From Chryseobacterium sp. GVT01B (GTDB lineage: Bacteria; Bacteroidota; Bacteroidia; Flavobacteriales; Weeksellaceae), in NCBI RefSeq assembly GCF_019970045.1, contig NZ_JAHXYI010000003.1, positions 496,001-560,000 on the forward strand: DNA of 64,000 bases, written 5' to 3'. Under the pieces are notes generated by a model. That model made no database searches. It saw only the letters and a program-made list of their open reading frames with translations, and was not told the origin of the DNA. Positions within the stretch are counted from its first letter, which is position 1. Every line of letters starts with the position of its first letter. The position numbers and the translations under genes were made by a program. Below, one piece after another: positions 1-8,792 of the stretch.

Positions 1-127
1 TAGATTTTCCGGCACCGTTTGGGCCAAGAAGACCGATGATCTCGTTTTTATCAATAGAAATGTTGATATTGTCAAGGGCAGTCTGCTCACCAAATTTTTT
101 GGTTAAATTGATTATCTGAAGCGGCAT
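1..127 (-). CDS. ABC transporter ATP-binding protein (N-terminal part only)
   Basis: The gene starts at 127 on the minus strand and runs off the window edge. The 42 visible codons begin [20 protein letters not shown] and reach a Walker A motif, GPNGAGKS, the standard nucleotide-binding loop of ABC ATPases. The spacing from start to Walker A is normal for a stand-alone ATPase subunit. It resembles the family of exporter ATPases that includes the gliding-motility protein GldA, but too little is visible to assign a substrate. The gene next in line, 208-768, is on the same strand but is separated by a terminator. Confidence 0.85.
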   Translation of the reverse strand, partial: MPLQIINLTKKFGEQTALDNINISIDKNEIIGLLGPNGAGKS

Positions 128-149
128 AAGTTTTACTATCTTTTTGCAA

Positions 150-188
150 AAATAAAATAAAAAAACTCATCCGATAGAATGAGTTTCG
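150..188 (-). terminator. Rho-independent terminator after the secreted protein gene
   Basis: Eight-base arms (AAACTCAT at 163-170, ATGAGTTT at 179-186) enclose an 8-nt loop. Read on the minus strand, the stem is followed by a long T-rich run. It lies 20 nt past the stop of the 208-768 gene. Confidence 0.75.
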
Positions 189-207
189 CAATATTTATAA
201 AATATAA

Positions 208-768
208 TTATTTTCTTGATTTTTTCTTGGTTCCACCTGTTGCCGGGGCAGCGGTAGAGGCCGTATTTCCATTTCCTTTATTCGCTGAAGGATTTATAGA
301 AGCAGGTTTGTCATACATGGCATACTTTCCATTAGCTCTTCCGAAAATCTTCTCCACCTGTTTTTGGGTTAAAAACTGTGATTTTCCAATGTATTTCCGG
401 TTTTTGTTGATCACCTGAATAAACTGCATGGTTTGCTGGCCATAATTCTTTTCATAATGAAGCTCGATGATATCATTAGGTAATTCCAACACAACATTCT
501 CTTCCGGAGTGGAGATAAAACCATCCATAATAAGTCTGTATAGTCCGGCAACATCACCATTAAGATTCTGAAATGAAAAAGATCGGATTGTATTCAGGTT
601 GCTGGTGTTCAGATCCTGGTAGTTGACTGTAAATTTATCTTCCTTTTTATAGAGACCAACGGAATTATCTTTACCAATTTCCACCAAACTTTCATTCTTC
701 AACACTTTAATCTGTGAGAAAACTGAAATACCGAACATACATGTAATAAGTAGAATTATTTTTCTCAT
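208..768 (-). CDS. Secreted protein of unknown function
   Basis: This 186-residue protein has a clear Sec signal peptide (MRKIILLITCMFGISVFSQ, cleavage near residue 19). The mature part is mainly beta-strand-like and I recognise no family. The last 35 residues are low complexity, rich in Asn, Ala, Gly, Thr and Pro, and end in a basic KKKSRK tail. The tail looks disordered. Short proteins of this layout are common in Chryseobacterium. It stands alone, with its own terminator downstream and a 380-bp non-coding stretch upstream. No function is proposed. Confidence 0.75.
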   Translation of the reverse strand: MRKIILLITCMFGISVFSQIKVLKNESLVEIGKDNSVGLYKKEDKFTVNYQDLNTSNLNTIRSFSFQNLNGDVAGLYRLIMDGFISTPEENVVLELPNDIIELHYEKNYGQQTMQFIQVINKNRKYIGKSQFLTQKQVEKIFGRANGKYAMYDKPASINPSANKGNGNTASTAAPATGGTKKKSRK

Positions 769-1148
769 GAATTGAATTTTAATGTTTTATAAAATTGGTG
801 TACATAAAATTACTAATAAAAAGGCTAAAAAGCAATTTTATTTGTTAAAGCAAAAATAACATTTTTTTTTAATATTTCTATGAGATCATCCGTCGATGCT
901 ATGGATGTCATTGTTTGTGTAAGTGATTGCTAGTTAATTGATTGGTTCTTTTTTACGAAAGTGAAGCCAATTGGGTTTAAAGTTGATTGCCAATTATCAA
1001 TGTGATGTAATGTGTTGAAAAACAGATTGAAAATCTCTTAAGTGAGGTTGAGAGAGAAACTAATTTAAAATAAATGTTAAAAAATGCCTGTATAGATTAA
1101 TTTCTAAAAGGAGCCGAAACACAACAATGCAATTTTCGGGAAATAGGT
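769..1148. other. Non-coding stretch, nothing recognised
   Basis: AT-rich DNA between two minus-strand genes. I see no open frame with a plausible start, no clear inverted repeat and no RNA motif. It must hold the promoter of the 208-768 gene. Confidence 0.5.
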
Positions 1149-1847
1149 TTATAACAGTTTATTTCTGGAAACAGCAGAGATTAAGACATCAAATTCCTTT
1201 TTATAACTTCTTCCCACAGGAATTTTATGATTGTTGACAACAATTTCATTATTATTGAATGCCATCACAAAAGCAGAATTAATGATAAAAGATCTGTGAA
1301 TTCTCACAAAACTTTTACTTGATAACGTCTGTTCCAGGTCTGTAATTTTACTTTTCGAGATAACACTTTCATTGGTAATGAGTACTATTTTGATATCATT
1401 TCCCTGACTTTCAAAATAAGCGATGTCTGAAAGTATAAGTTTCCGGTGCATTCCTTCAGTTTTGACGAGGATAAAATCTTCTGTATGGCCGGCGGTAGTT
1501 CTCAGGATACGTTCCACAGATTTAAAAAAGCGTTCAAAAGTAATCGGTTTCAGGAGATAATCTACCGCTTCCAGTTCAAAACCTTCAATGGCAAAATCTC
1601 GATAAGCGGTAGTGAAAATAGTCTTGGGCTTTTGGGGTAGTGACTTCAGGAAATCAATTCCACTAAGCTGAGGCATCTGAATATCCAGAAACATCAGGTC
1701 TACGGTCTGATTTTGCAGTATTTTATAAGCCTGCATTGCATTCTGAGCTTTTCCCACCAGCTTTAAATCGTCGATCTTAGAAATATGGTTTTCCAGTAAT
1801 GACATGGCCAGAGGTTCGTCATCTACAATAATACAGTTAATCGTCAT
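1149..1847 (-). CDS. LytTR-family response regulator
   Basis: The protein has 232 residues. Residues 1-120 are a receiver domain with the acidic pair D9/D10, phosphoacceptor D55 in FLDIQMP, Thr79/80 and the conserved Lys100 in LLKP. Residues about 130-230 are a LytTR DNA-binding domain, ending in the typical FVRIHRSFIIN segment followed by VPVGRSYK-like residues. It overlaps the upstream sensor kinase gene by 11 nt, so the two are translated together as a two-component pair (LytS/LytT or YpdA/YpdB type). Such pairs often control nearby membrane or transport genes; the target here is unknown. Confidence 0.93.
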   Translation of the reverse strand: MTINCIIVDDEPLAMSLLENHISKIDDLKLVGKAQNAMQAYKILQNQTVDLMFLDIQMPQLSGIDFLKSLPQKPKTIFTTAYRDFAIEGFELEAVDYLLKPITFERFFKSVERILRTTAGHTEDFILVKTEGMHRKLILSDIAYFESQGNDIKIVLITNESVISKSKITDLEQTLSSKSFVRIHRSFIINSAFVMAFNNNEIVVNNHKIPVGRSYKKEFDVLISAVSRNKLL

Positions 1848-2907
1848 GTGAAGGAGTGGTTATTTCAACTTTAAAAATATTGTTTTCCTGTGAGATACTG
1901 AAGGTAAAATGTTCATGATAGTGATATTGCAGCTGCCTTTGTATGTTCTGCAACCCGATCCCTTTTTCATTGGTTGTCTGGTGGCCTGAGAAGGTGTTTT
2001 CAATTGTAAAGACAGAATATTGGGAATTCGTTTCCATATAAATCTTTATTTCCGTAGTTTCTGAACTTTTTCCTACTCCATGTTTAAAGGCATTTTCTAC
2101 CAAAGTAAGATAGAGCAGGGGCGGAATGGTATTCGGGGAGTTTAATCTGATGTTTTTTTGAATTTTTAATCTTTCATCATGATACCGCAGGCTTTCCAAT
2201 GCAATATAATGCTCAATAATTGCCAGCTCATCAGAGACCGAAACCCATTTTTTCTGCCCTTTGTATAAAATATAATCCAGGATATCAGAAAGCTGGCTGA
2301 TAGATTGTGAGGTTTTATCAGAATGGGTGATTGACAAAGAATAAATATTATTCAGGGTATTAAAGAGAAAATGAGGATTGAGCTGAGATTTGAGCGATTG
2401 CAGTTCCAGTTCAGTCTTTTCCTTTTGCAGTTTAATAGTACGTTCCTTTTCATCCTTATACCGTATGAAAAACATGATGGAAATAAAGATAAATGCCCCA
2501 CTGATAATTGTGAATGTATAATGGAGTAAAAGGTAAGGGATATCTGTAAAAATACTGTAAACACTGTCTTTCTCTTCATTGGTAAAAAGAGGTTCTGCAA
2601 TATAAACAAGGAAAAACCTGTTGATGACAGAAATAAGATAGAGACTGATCATAAGATACAGCGAAAACTCAGCATATCTTTTTTGGTCAAAAAAACGGCG
2701 GATCAGCACAAAATAAATAAAGTTGGCTCCTGCAATCTGGAAAATCCAGTGGCAAAAGTTATAGATCATCATTTCTTTAAAAGTTCCACTCTCATATTCT
2801 CCATACATTCTTGCCGTTCCGAATAAAAATAAAGCAGTCCAGAAGAACAGCTGGAAGTATAGAGTTTGTCTGATCTGAGTTCCTGATGGAGTTTTCATCA
2901 TCTTCAA
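1837..2907 (-). CDS. Sensor histidine kinase of the LytS/YpdA (5TM/His_kinase) type
   Basis: The protein has 356 residues. About four hydrophobic segments lie in residues 15-150, followed by a coiled linker and a His_kinase domain. The phosphoacceptor is H179 in LNPHFLFNTLNNI, the signature of this class. A GHKL ATPase follows, with an N box near LVENAFKHG and a G box near NEKGIGLQNI. No periplasmic sensor domain is evident, so sensing is probably by the membrane helices. It is the partner of the LytTR regulator immediately downstream. Confidence 0.93.
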   Translation of the reverse strand: MKMMKTPSGTQIRQTLYFQLFFWTALFLFGTARMYGEYESGTFKEMMIYNFCHWIFQIAGANFIYFVLIRRFFDQKRYAEFSLYLMISLYLISVINRFFLVYIAEPLFTNEEKDSVYSIFTDIPYLLLHYTFTIISGAFIFISIMFFIRYKDEKERTIKLQKEKTELELQSLKSQLNPHFLFNTLNNIYSLSITHSDKTSQSISQLSDILDYILYKGQKKWVSVSDELAIIEHYIALESLRYHDERLKIQKNIRLNSPNTIPPLLYLTLVENAFKHGVGKSSETTEIKIYMETNSQYSVFTIENTFSGHQTTNEKGIGLQNIQRQLQYHYHEHFTFSISQENNIFKVEITTPSHDD

Positions 2908-3084
2908 AAATATAAAAACTTAAGTTACGCCAGAGAAATGGTATGCAAAAGACTTTAAAATAATGTCAGATAACGTCATTTATGCTATAAACTGTTTATT
3001 CTGCTATTGGTAGTGAATAACCTGTTGTCCGGATTCCATGTAAGAAGGTAGTTTGAAATAGGTCAATATTTGCATAAAAAAATA

Positions 3085-4200
3085 ATGACGGAACGTTCTG
3101 AAAGGCTTTACGGATTGGATCATCTGAGGGCCGCTGCTATTTTACTTATATTACTATATCACTACAGAGCCTTTAAACATCCTGGCTGGATAGACAGTAT
3201 CGGGAGATTTGGGTGGACAGGAGTGGACCTTTTCTTTGTGTTAAGTGGTTTTCTGATCTCAGGACAGCTGTTTAAAGAAATAGAAAACAATGGAAATATC
3301 AGCCTGAAAATATTTTATATAAAACGGTTTTTCAGGATTATTCCGGCGTATTTTTTTACTCTTTTTCTCTATTTTACATTTCCTTTTTTCAGGGAAAGGG
3401 AAGCGTTATCTCCTTTTTGGAAGTTTGTTACCTTCACTCAAAACTATGGGCTTGATGTCATCAGCCGGGGAACATTTTCTCATGCGTGGTCATTGTGTAT
3501 CGAAGAACAATTTTATCTCATTCTACCTTTGTTCCTTTTGATATTAGCACCAACAAAACTGTTCAGATATATGGCTGTTCTGATGATTGTCGTCATTGGA
3601 TTTTCTATTGCAGCAAGGCTGATGGCATGGAATGAATTTATTGCAGCAGCAGATACATCCTCCACAGATTTCTGGAAATTATGGTACATGAAAATATATT
3701 ATCCTACCCACACAAGATTAGATGGCCTGGGAACAGGTGTTTTGATCGGGTATCTCATGCAGTATTCTTCAATGTTTAAAAACATCGTTGCTGACAATGG
3801 AAATAAGCTTTTCTTTCTTGGAGTAGTACTGCTGGGAATTTCATTTTGGATATGTAATGAACAGGCTTCAAAAACGGCTTCTGTATTTGGTTTTACATTG
3901 GTAGCGGTAAGCTATGGAATTATTCTGATGGCTGCTATTTCCCAATCGTCCTTCCTGTATCGTTCTAAGTCGTATATTACTGCTCAACTGGCTGCTCTGT
4001 CGTATGCTGTCTATCTTTCACACAAAGGAATTATCCATATGGTGCAGAAATTTCTAGAGTATTTTAAATTTGAAACCTCAGATAATATCACTATTCTTAT
4101 TTGCCTGCTGGCTTGTATTTTGGGTGGTTTATTCTACCGATTTGTTATTGAGAAACCTTTCTCGGTCATTAAATCCAGGGTTTTGAAAAAACTTGCTTAG
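3085..4200 (+). CDS. Acyltransferase family 3 membrane protein (OafA/YrhL-like)
   Basis: This integral membrane protein has about ten hydrophobic helices. It starts with the family hallmark RLYGLDHLRAAAILLILLYH; the His there is the expected active-site residue. It also carries FFVLSGFLISG, the lipid-facing motif of the family, and ends with FVIEKPF. Members move acetyl or other acyl groups from acyl-CoA onto sugars of surface polysaccharides. The open frame begins at a TTG at 3070, but the ATG at 3085 gives the usual short lead before the first helix and is preferred. The gene stands alone, transcribed away from the two-component pair. Confidence 0.9.
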   Translation: MTERSERLYGLDHLRAAAILLILLYHYRAFKHPGWIDSIGRFGWTGVDLFFVLSGFLISGQLFKEIENNGNISLKIFYIKRFFRIIPAYFFTLFLYFTFPFFREREALSPFWKFVTFTQNYGLDVISRGTFSHAWSLCIEEQFYLILPLFLLILAPTKLFRYMAVLMIVVIGFSIAARLMAWNEFIAAADTSSTDFWKLWYMKIYYPTHTRLDGLGTGVLIGYLMQYSSMFKNIVADNGNKLFFLGVVLLGISFWICNEQASKTASVFGFTLVAVSYGIILMAAISQSSFLYRSKSYITAQLAALSYAVYLSHKGIIHMVQKFLEYFKFETSDNITILICLLACILGGLFYRFVIEKPFSVIKSRVLKKLA

Positions 4201-4251
4201 CATTCTAAGTTCGCAGGAAGAATTACCAGATGCCCATTTTTTTAACGCAAA

Positions 4252-4413
4252 GTTTTATCTTTTCAATCAGAATATGTAAGGGAGCAAAGCTGGAATCAAT
4301 TTTATTGATTCTTATTAAGCTGACGATAATCACGCAGCTTCAATGCGACTTTGTCGCTGTTTCTTTGCCCTCTTAAATCTATCCATTGAAGTTATCGAAA
4401 CTTTGCGTTTAAG
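4252..4413. repeat. Dispersed repeat R1, copy 1
   Basis: A 162-bp intergenic element is bounded by inverted ends (TTAACGCAAAGTTT on the left, AAACTTTGCGTTTAA on the right). It shares an internal core with a second copy at 42108-42274: AAGGGAGCAAAG, then TGGAATCAATT, an ATTGATT segment, and later a CCCTCTTA block, in the same order and orientation. It contains no ORF. It looks like a non-autonomous mobile or REP-like element. Confidence 0.65.
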
Positions 4414-4457
4414 AATTTATATCTCGAAGATTATGAATATTTGTAAAGTACTTACAA

Positions 4458-5495
4458 TTATTTGGATGTCATCGCTTTCAATACTGCATTCTTTATCGAG
4501 GCCTCTTTAAAACTCCAGTATTCACTTTTTTCAGGCATCTGATTTTCTAAAATAACCAAAGAAGTATCTGTAGAAGGAAAATAAACATTAAGGCAGGTGA
4601 ATCCATCACCAAGGCCTGTCACAGCAAAATAATCAAGGCCTGCTTCTTTGATAAACCTTACGTTATATCCAAACCCCATACTTTCTTTTCCAAAGACATT
4701 ATGCTGGGAACTTGTGGAAGGAGTCAGCATTTGCTTTTGAAACTCGGGAGATAGAAGCTTTCCTTTAAATAATGCCTCATCCCATTTGGCAAGATCCTGT
4801 ACAGTAGAAATAACACCTGCAGCAGGAGCAATATCATCATTCAGAAAGGATTCTTTTACTTTCTCAAACTGATTGTCTTCGTTCATGTAGCCGGGAACAA
4901 GAGCCTGATTGCTCTTAGTATTATATACCAAAGTTCTGTCCATTTTCAGTTTTTTGAAAAGAGAAATAGCAAGTTCTGTGAAATTTTTCCCCGTGGTATT
5001 TTTAAGGATTTCTCCCAGGAGCATATAAGATAGATTACCATATTTGAACTGGGAACCGGCTTTGAAAGCTGCTGGCTTATTGATATCTGTAATACCATGA
5101 GTATGATTCAGAAGATGATGGATGGTAACGCTATCTGCCCAGCTTTGAGTAAGAGTGGACAAGTACTTTTTGATAGGGGTATGAAGATTCAGTTTCCCCT
5201 GTTCTGCAGCCTGTAAAATCAAAACAGCGGTAACCTGCTTTGAATTGGACATGATTTCAAACTGGTCATCTGTTTTCAAAGGAATTTTCTTTTCAAAATC
5301 TTTGTAGCCATTGGATTTCAGATATTGGATTTTCCCTTTCTGAGCAACCAACACGACACCGTTGAACGCTATCGGACTGGATGCTGCTATAATGCTGTCT
5401 ATTTTTTGCGTATAAATGTTTTTCTTCTGAGCTGTTGCAGTAACAGACAATACTGCTGAAAATAGAGCTGTGAAGAATATTTGGGTTTGGGTCAT
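4458..5495 (-). CDS. Secreted serine hydrolase, beta-lactamase/PBP-like (class C fold)
   Basis: The protein has 345 residues with an N-terminal signal peptide of about 22 residues. The catalytic S83-N-S-K86 tetrad lies in EIMSNSKQ. The second motif is Y152-G-N154, and a TGLGDG segment near residue 295 replaces the KTG/HxG motif. The family covers DD-peptidases, esterases and D-amino-acid hydrolases. True AmpC activity is not implied, because many Bacteroidota paralogues are not resistance enzymes. It lies 3 nt downstream of the class A beta-lactamase gene on the same strand, so the two are probably co-transcribed. Confidence 0.88.
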   Translation of the reverse strand: MTQTQIFFTALFSAVLSVTATAQKKNIYTQKIDSIIAASSPIAFNGVVLVAQKGKIQYLKSNGYKDFEKKIPLKTDDQFEIMSNSKQVTAVLILQAAEQGKLNLHTPIKKYLSTLTQSWADSVTIHHLLNHTHGITDINKPAAFKAGSQFKYGNLSYMLLGEILKNTTGKNFTELAISLFKKLKMDRTLVYNTKSNQALVPGYMNEDNQFEKVKESFLNDDIAPAAGVISTVQDLAKWDEALFKGKLLSPEFQKQMLTPSTSSQHNVFGKESMGFGYNVRFIKEAGLDYFAVTGLGDGFTCLNVYFPSTDTSLVILENQMPEKSEYWSFKEASIKNAVLKAMTSK

Positions 5496-5498
5496 TCT

Positions 5499-6389
5499 TT
5501 ATTTTTTATGGTGATGGTCATAAGCTGCTTTCGAAATTTCTGCAATAATTGCCTCTGCATTTTCAAACTTTTCATAGGTATCATGAACAAAAACGGCAAT
5601 GTATATCTTTTTTTTGTCTGAAAGTTCAATAATTCCGAAATCATTGATAGCGCCTGTCATTCCTTCTTTATTGGTAAAAGATGTTCCTGTTCTGTGAGCT
5701 ACTTTTACGCTTGACGGGAGTTTGCCCTTAAGCCTTTTGGATCCGGCAGTGTTATTAAGCATTGTGTTATAAAGCCACAGCGTATGTTCTTTATTCAGTA
5801 TTTTTCTATTGTTAAATGCTTCAAGAAGCCGGATCGCTTCGTTGGGTGTTATTTTGTTTACAAACTGAGATTCCCAGTCTTTATGCATATCTTCTTCATT
5901 GTTTTGAATGATACAATCTTTACTGTTGACAAGCTGCTGAACAGGCTCTGGCCCGCCAACCAACCTCATCAGAATATCACTGATATTATTGTCACTGTAT
6001 GAAACGATCCATCTCAGAGCTTCTTCCACGCTGATCTCTATATTGCCCTCAGGATGCTCTTTTTTGAACGGACTCCAGGTATCTTCAAGAAGTTCTTCTT
6101 TTTTAATGAATAGTTTCTGCTGTAAAGAAAGCTCTCCCTTTTCTACTTTTTTCAATACTGTTAAAGCAATAGGAAACTTTACTGTACTGAGCATAGGATA
6201 CAGCTTATTGCCATTAATTTGTATTGTTTCTTTCTGATAAGGTCCCATGATTGAAACACCCACATCTGCCTTTTTATTTGCGATAATGGATTCAATGTTT
6301 TTTTTAAGATCTGAAAGTTTTGAGTGCTGTGAAAAAAGAGGTAGGCTGGCCAGGAGTGCGAATAACACCAAAATAATTCCTTTCTTCAT
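5499..6389 (-). CDS. bla: Class A beta-lactamase, subclass A2 (CGA/CIA/VEB-like)
   Basis: The protein has 296 residues with a signal peptide (cleavage near residue 20). The catalytic Ser is S68 in STVK71, the SDN loop is S132-D-N134, and the omega loop NNEEDMHKDW supplies the general base Glu (165/166). That loop wording is typical of the VEB/PER/CME/CIA lineage found in flavobacteria. The usual KTG triad reads R233-T-G. The protein should hydrolyse penicillins and cephalosporins in the periplasm and is probably an intrinsic chromosomal enzyme rather than a recent acquisition. No AmpR-like regulator is next to it. The specific allele cannot be named from memory. Confidence 0.92.
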   Translation of the reverse strand: MKKGIILVLFALLASLPLFSQHSKLSDLKKNIESIIANKKADVGVSIMGPYQKETIQINGNKLYPMLSTVKFPIALTVLKKVEKGELSLQQKLFIKKEELLEDTWSPFKKEHPEGNIEISVEEALRWIVSYSDNNISDILMRLVGGPEPVQQLVNSKDCIIQNNEEDMHKDWESQFVNKITPNEAIRLLEAFNNRKILNKEHTLWLYNTMLNNTAGSKRLKGKLPSSVKVAHRTGTSFTNKEGMTGAINDFGIIELSDKKKIYIAVFVHDTYEKFENAEAIIAEISKAAYDHHHKK

Positions 6390-6475
6390 TTGAGTCTGGT
6401 TTTAAAGTTTTTTTGATTTCCAAATATATGTATTTCCACTTCTTCTTTATTGTAAATATTTAATAATTTAGTTGC

Positions 6476-6988
6476 ATGAAAATAAAAACTATTAGCCTTC
6501 TCATTATTCTTTTCTCTGTTATTTCCTGTAAAAAAGACAAAGAATATCCGAAATATGTTGAGCTGCAATCCGGTGGCGGAGAATATTCACTTTATATAAA
6601 GAACGGAACCTTTGAATTTTTAAAAACGGAACTTATAAGTTACGATCAAATTTCGACAGCTCCATTTTCAGAGGGAAAATATGAGATATCCGGAGATGAA
6701 CTTATTTTAAAAAGTGATAAAGGAAAAAAGTATATTTTCAAAATAGGAAATGAAGCAGAACTGATCCCTGAAAAAATGGATTCTTTAAGTGAATTGAAAG
6801 GTTTGTATCCGGTTCAGATTCTTCACAACAATAAAATGCCGAAAGAAATGGGGCGACTGGATTCTTTAGGAAGGAAAAATGCACTGTGGCTTTATTTCAA
6901 TGAAAAAGGGAAAGTCATCAACCAACGGTTGTATAAAAACGGTGAGCTGGTGAAAGACAATTACAAGTCTGATATTGTTATAAAATAA
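6476..6988 (+). CDS. Lipoprotein of unknown function
   Basis: The protein has 170 residues with a type II signal peptide (SLLIILFSVISC, lipidated Cys near residue 18). After a Lys-rich linker the mature part is beta-rich. The C-terminal segment (FNEKGKVINQRLYKNGELV) resembles one turn of the MORN-like YxxG toxin-antitoxin/secreted repeats common in Bacteroidota, but only once. It is divergently transcribed from the beta-lactamase with about 86 bp between the starts, so they may share a control region. Confidence 0.75.
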   Translation: MKIKTISLLIILFSVISCKKDKEYPKYVELQSGGGEYSLYIKNGTFEFLKTELISYDQISTAPFSEGKYEISGDELILKSDKGKKYIFKIGNEAELIPEKMDSLSELKGLYPVQILHNNKMPKEMGRLDSLGRKNALWLYFNEKGKVINQRLYKNGELVKDNYKSDIVIK

Positions 6989-7079
6989 AAAATCTGCAAG
7001 AGACTTGGAAATAAATAGTATTCAATTTTATCGCAGATAAAATATTTTCGCCTTATAACAACTTTATTAATAACATTTT

Positions 7080-7142
7080 GCGTCTTTGCGTTTTCCAATT
7101 ATACCTTTTTTATTTGTGTTTTTTTGGAGAACGCAAAGACGC
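7080..7142. repeat. Long imperfect inverted repeat
   Basis: Seventeen-base arms (GCGTCTTTGCGTTTTCC at 7080-7096 and its complement with one mismatch at 7126-7142) enclose 29 bp of T-rich DNA. A weaker outer pair (CGCCTTA near 7050 and TAAGGCG near 7171) nests around it, giving a hairpin-within-hairpin of about 130 bp. The GCAAAG words also occur in the ends of repeat R1. It is probably another small palindromic intergenic element. Confidence 0.6.
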
Positions 7143-7242
7143 AAAGCTTTTTTAATTATATGCCTAATTTTAAGGCGCGAAAAAATCAAAGATTTTTAGC
7201 AAGTGAAAGTCAAAAAAATATCAGGCACCTTACCTTATTCAA

Positions 7243-7274
7243 TAAAAAAAGCACCATTTACAAGTAAATGATGC
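7243..7274 (-). terminator. Terminator of the SusCD transcript
   Basis: The stem is GCACCATTTA (7251-7260) with TAAATGATGC (7265-7274) and a 4-nt loop. On the minus strand the stem is followed by a T run (7243-7250). It sits 45 nt after the SusD stop. Confidence 0.85.
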
Positions 7275-7318
7275 CTCGTCACTGAATATATTTGAATGTA
7301 AAATTGTTTTAGGTTTAT

Positions 7319-8782
7319 CTATTCATTCTGTTTGATTTGTGGGTTATTATTAATCTCTTTATTAGGAATCTGGAATCTGAATTTATCCGGAGTAAGGTTG
7401 AATCTTCCAAAAGTATGATTGGTCCCTGTGTATACTCTTTCTAAAGGGGTATTTAATCTTTTCATATCAAACCATGCGTAACCTTCGCCCCAAAGTTCAA
7501 TCCTTTTTTGAAGAACGATCTCATTGATAAGCTCATTGCCTGACTTTGTAGAGAGTGTATAAGCCTGATCCCTTTTTGAGGTAATTTGAAACAATACCTG
7601 TCTGGCTTCTGCTTCTCTTCCCTGTCTGGCAAGGGCTTCAGCCTGAATATAATACAGAGAGGAAGCTCTGATATAAATATAATCTCCTTCAAAAAGAGTA
7701 GGATCTTTAAATTTCCAGCTTACGTAAGGTGGATAATTTTTTGTTTTTCCGTTAAAAGTATAAGCCGCAGCCTGACTGCCATTGAACACTTTTTTACGGT
7801 AATCCGTTTCCGGAATTGCTTCATAAAGACGTTTGTCTATCAGTTTACGGATCTGTGCTGCTCCGGCATATCCTTCATTAGTATTATCAAACATCGAGAA
7901 GAATGAGGCATAATAATTTCCGATACTCATGGTAGAAATTGTATTATGAAAACCCCATATTACTTCAGGATTATTGATATTGGAAAACCCGGTGGTGGTA
8001 TAATCATCTTCTGTCATAAGACCAACTCCCTGTTTGCTTTCCTCAGCATATTGGGCAGCTTTGATGTAATCTCCTGTTTCCAGAAATACTTCGGCAGCAA
8101 TTGCCTTGGCGGTTCTTCTATCGATCTGAGCTCTGGACGGACGGGCATAAGTATCTAAAAGTGTAATAGATTCCTCAATATCATTTTTGATTTGTGCATA
8201 CACCTCAGCAACAGTTGATCTTGGAAGTCCCTGGCTTGGATTTTTTGCGGTAAGGACCAATGGAAGCCCCGGTTCAGCCTGATGCCCATTATAATCATTG
8301 GCATAAAAACGGACTAAATAAAAATAAGAGTACGCTCTTAAAGCTAATAACTGTCCTGCAATCGCTCTGTTTTTTGCATTTGCATTTTTATCCAGATCAT
8401 CAAGAAGCTTATTGATCACAAATATTCTTGCATAAAAAGTGGTCCATACAATCTCAGAAGCAATGTTGCTTGCATTGGTAGCTTCATAATTGTAAAACAT
8501 TCCCAAATGCTGGTTCGTAGACTGGATGACATCATTTGACATCAGATCAGCACCTGCTTTGATGCCCATGATTCCAAAATCTGAGTGAACGGTAGTACCG
8601 CCGGCACCATTGCTGCGAAGGTCAAGATAAATTCCTCCGAGGATTTTTTCCGGGCTGGAAGAATCATTATTCAGCTGTTCACCGGAAATATCACCTTCCG
8701 GTAATGTATTAAGGTCACTGGCACAGCTGTTAGTAATCAGACTAATCGTTACAGCTGTTATAAAGTATTTTATTTTGTTCAT
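7319..8782 (-). CDS. SusD/RagB-family outer-membrane nutrient-binding lipoprotein
   Basis: The protein has 487 residues with a lipoprotein signal (lipidated Cys about residue 20, ITNSCASDL). The N-terminal half has the TPR-like layout of SusD (ALRAYSYFYLVRFYANDYNG, then GLPLV), and the C-terminal half ends in the standard ELWGEGYAWFDMKRL signature. SusD proteins cap the SusC channel and capture a substrate at the cell surface. The gene follows SusC by 10 nt in one operon. No glycosidase or sulfatase is adjacent, so the substrate is unlikely to be a classical polysaccharide; the leader upstream suggests a link to sulfur amino acids (inference). Confidence 0.95.
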   Translation of the reverse strand: MNKIKYFITAVTISLITNSCASDLNTLPEGDISGEQLNNDSSSPEKILGGIYLDLRSNGAGGTTVHSDFGIMGIKAGADLMSNDVIQSTNQHLGMFYNYEATNASNIASEIVWTTFYARIFVINKLLDDLDKNANAKNRAIAGQLLALRAYSYFYLVRFYANDYNGHQAEPGLPLVLTAKNPSQGLPRSTVAEVYAQIKNDIEESITLLDTYARPSRAQIDRRTAKAIAAEVFLETGDYIKAAQYAEESKQGVGLMTEDDYTTTGFSNINNPEVIWGFHNTISTMSIGNYYASFFSMFDNTNEGYAGAAQIRKLIDKRLYEAIPETDYRKKVFNGSQAAAYTFNGKTKNYPPYVSWKFKDPTLFEGDYIYIRASSLYYIQAEALARQGREAEARQVLFQITSKRDQAYTLSTKSGNELINEIVLQKRIELWGEGYAWFDMKRLNTPLERVYTGTNHTFGRFNLTPDKFRFQIPNKEINNNPQIKQNE

Positions 8783-8792
8783 TCCTGTTCTT

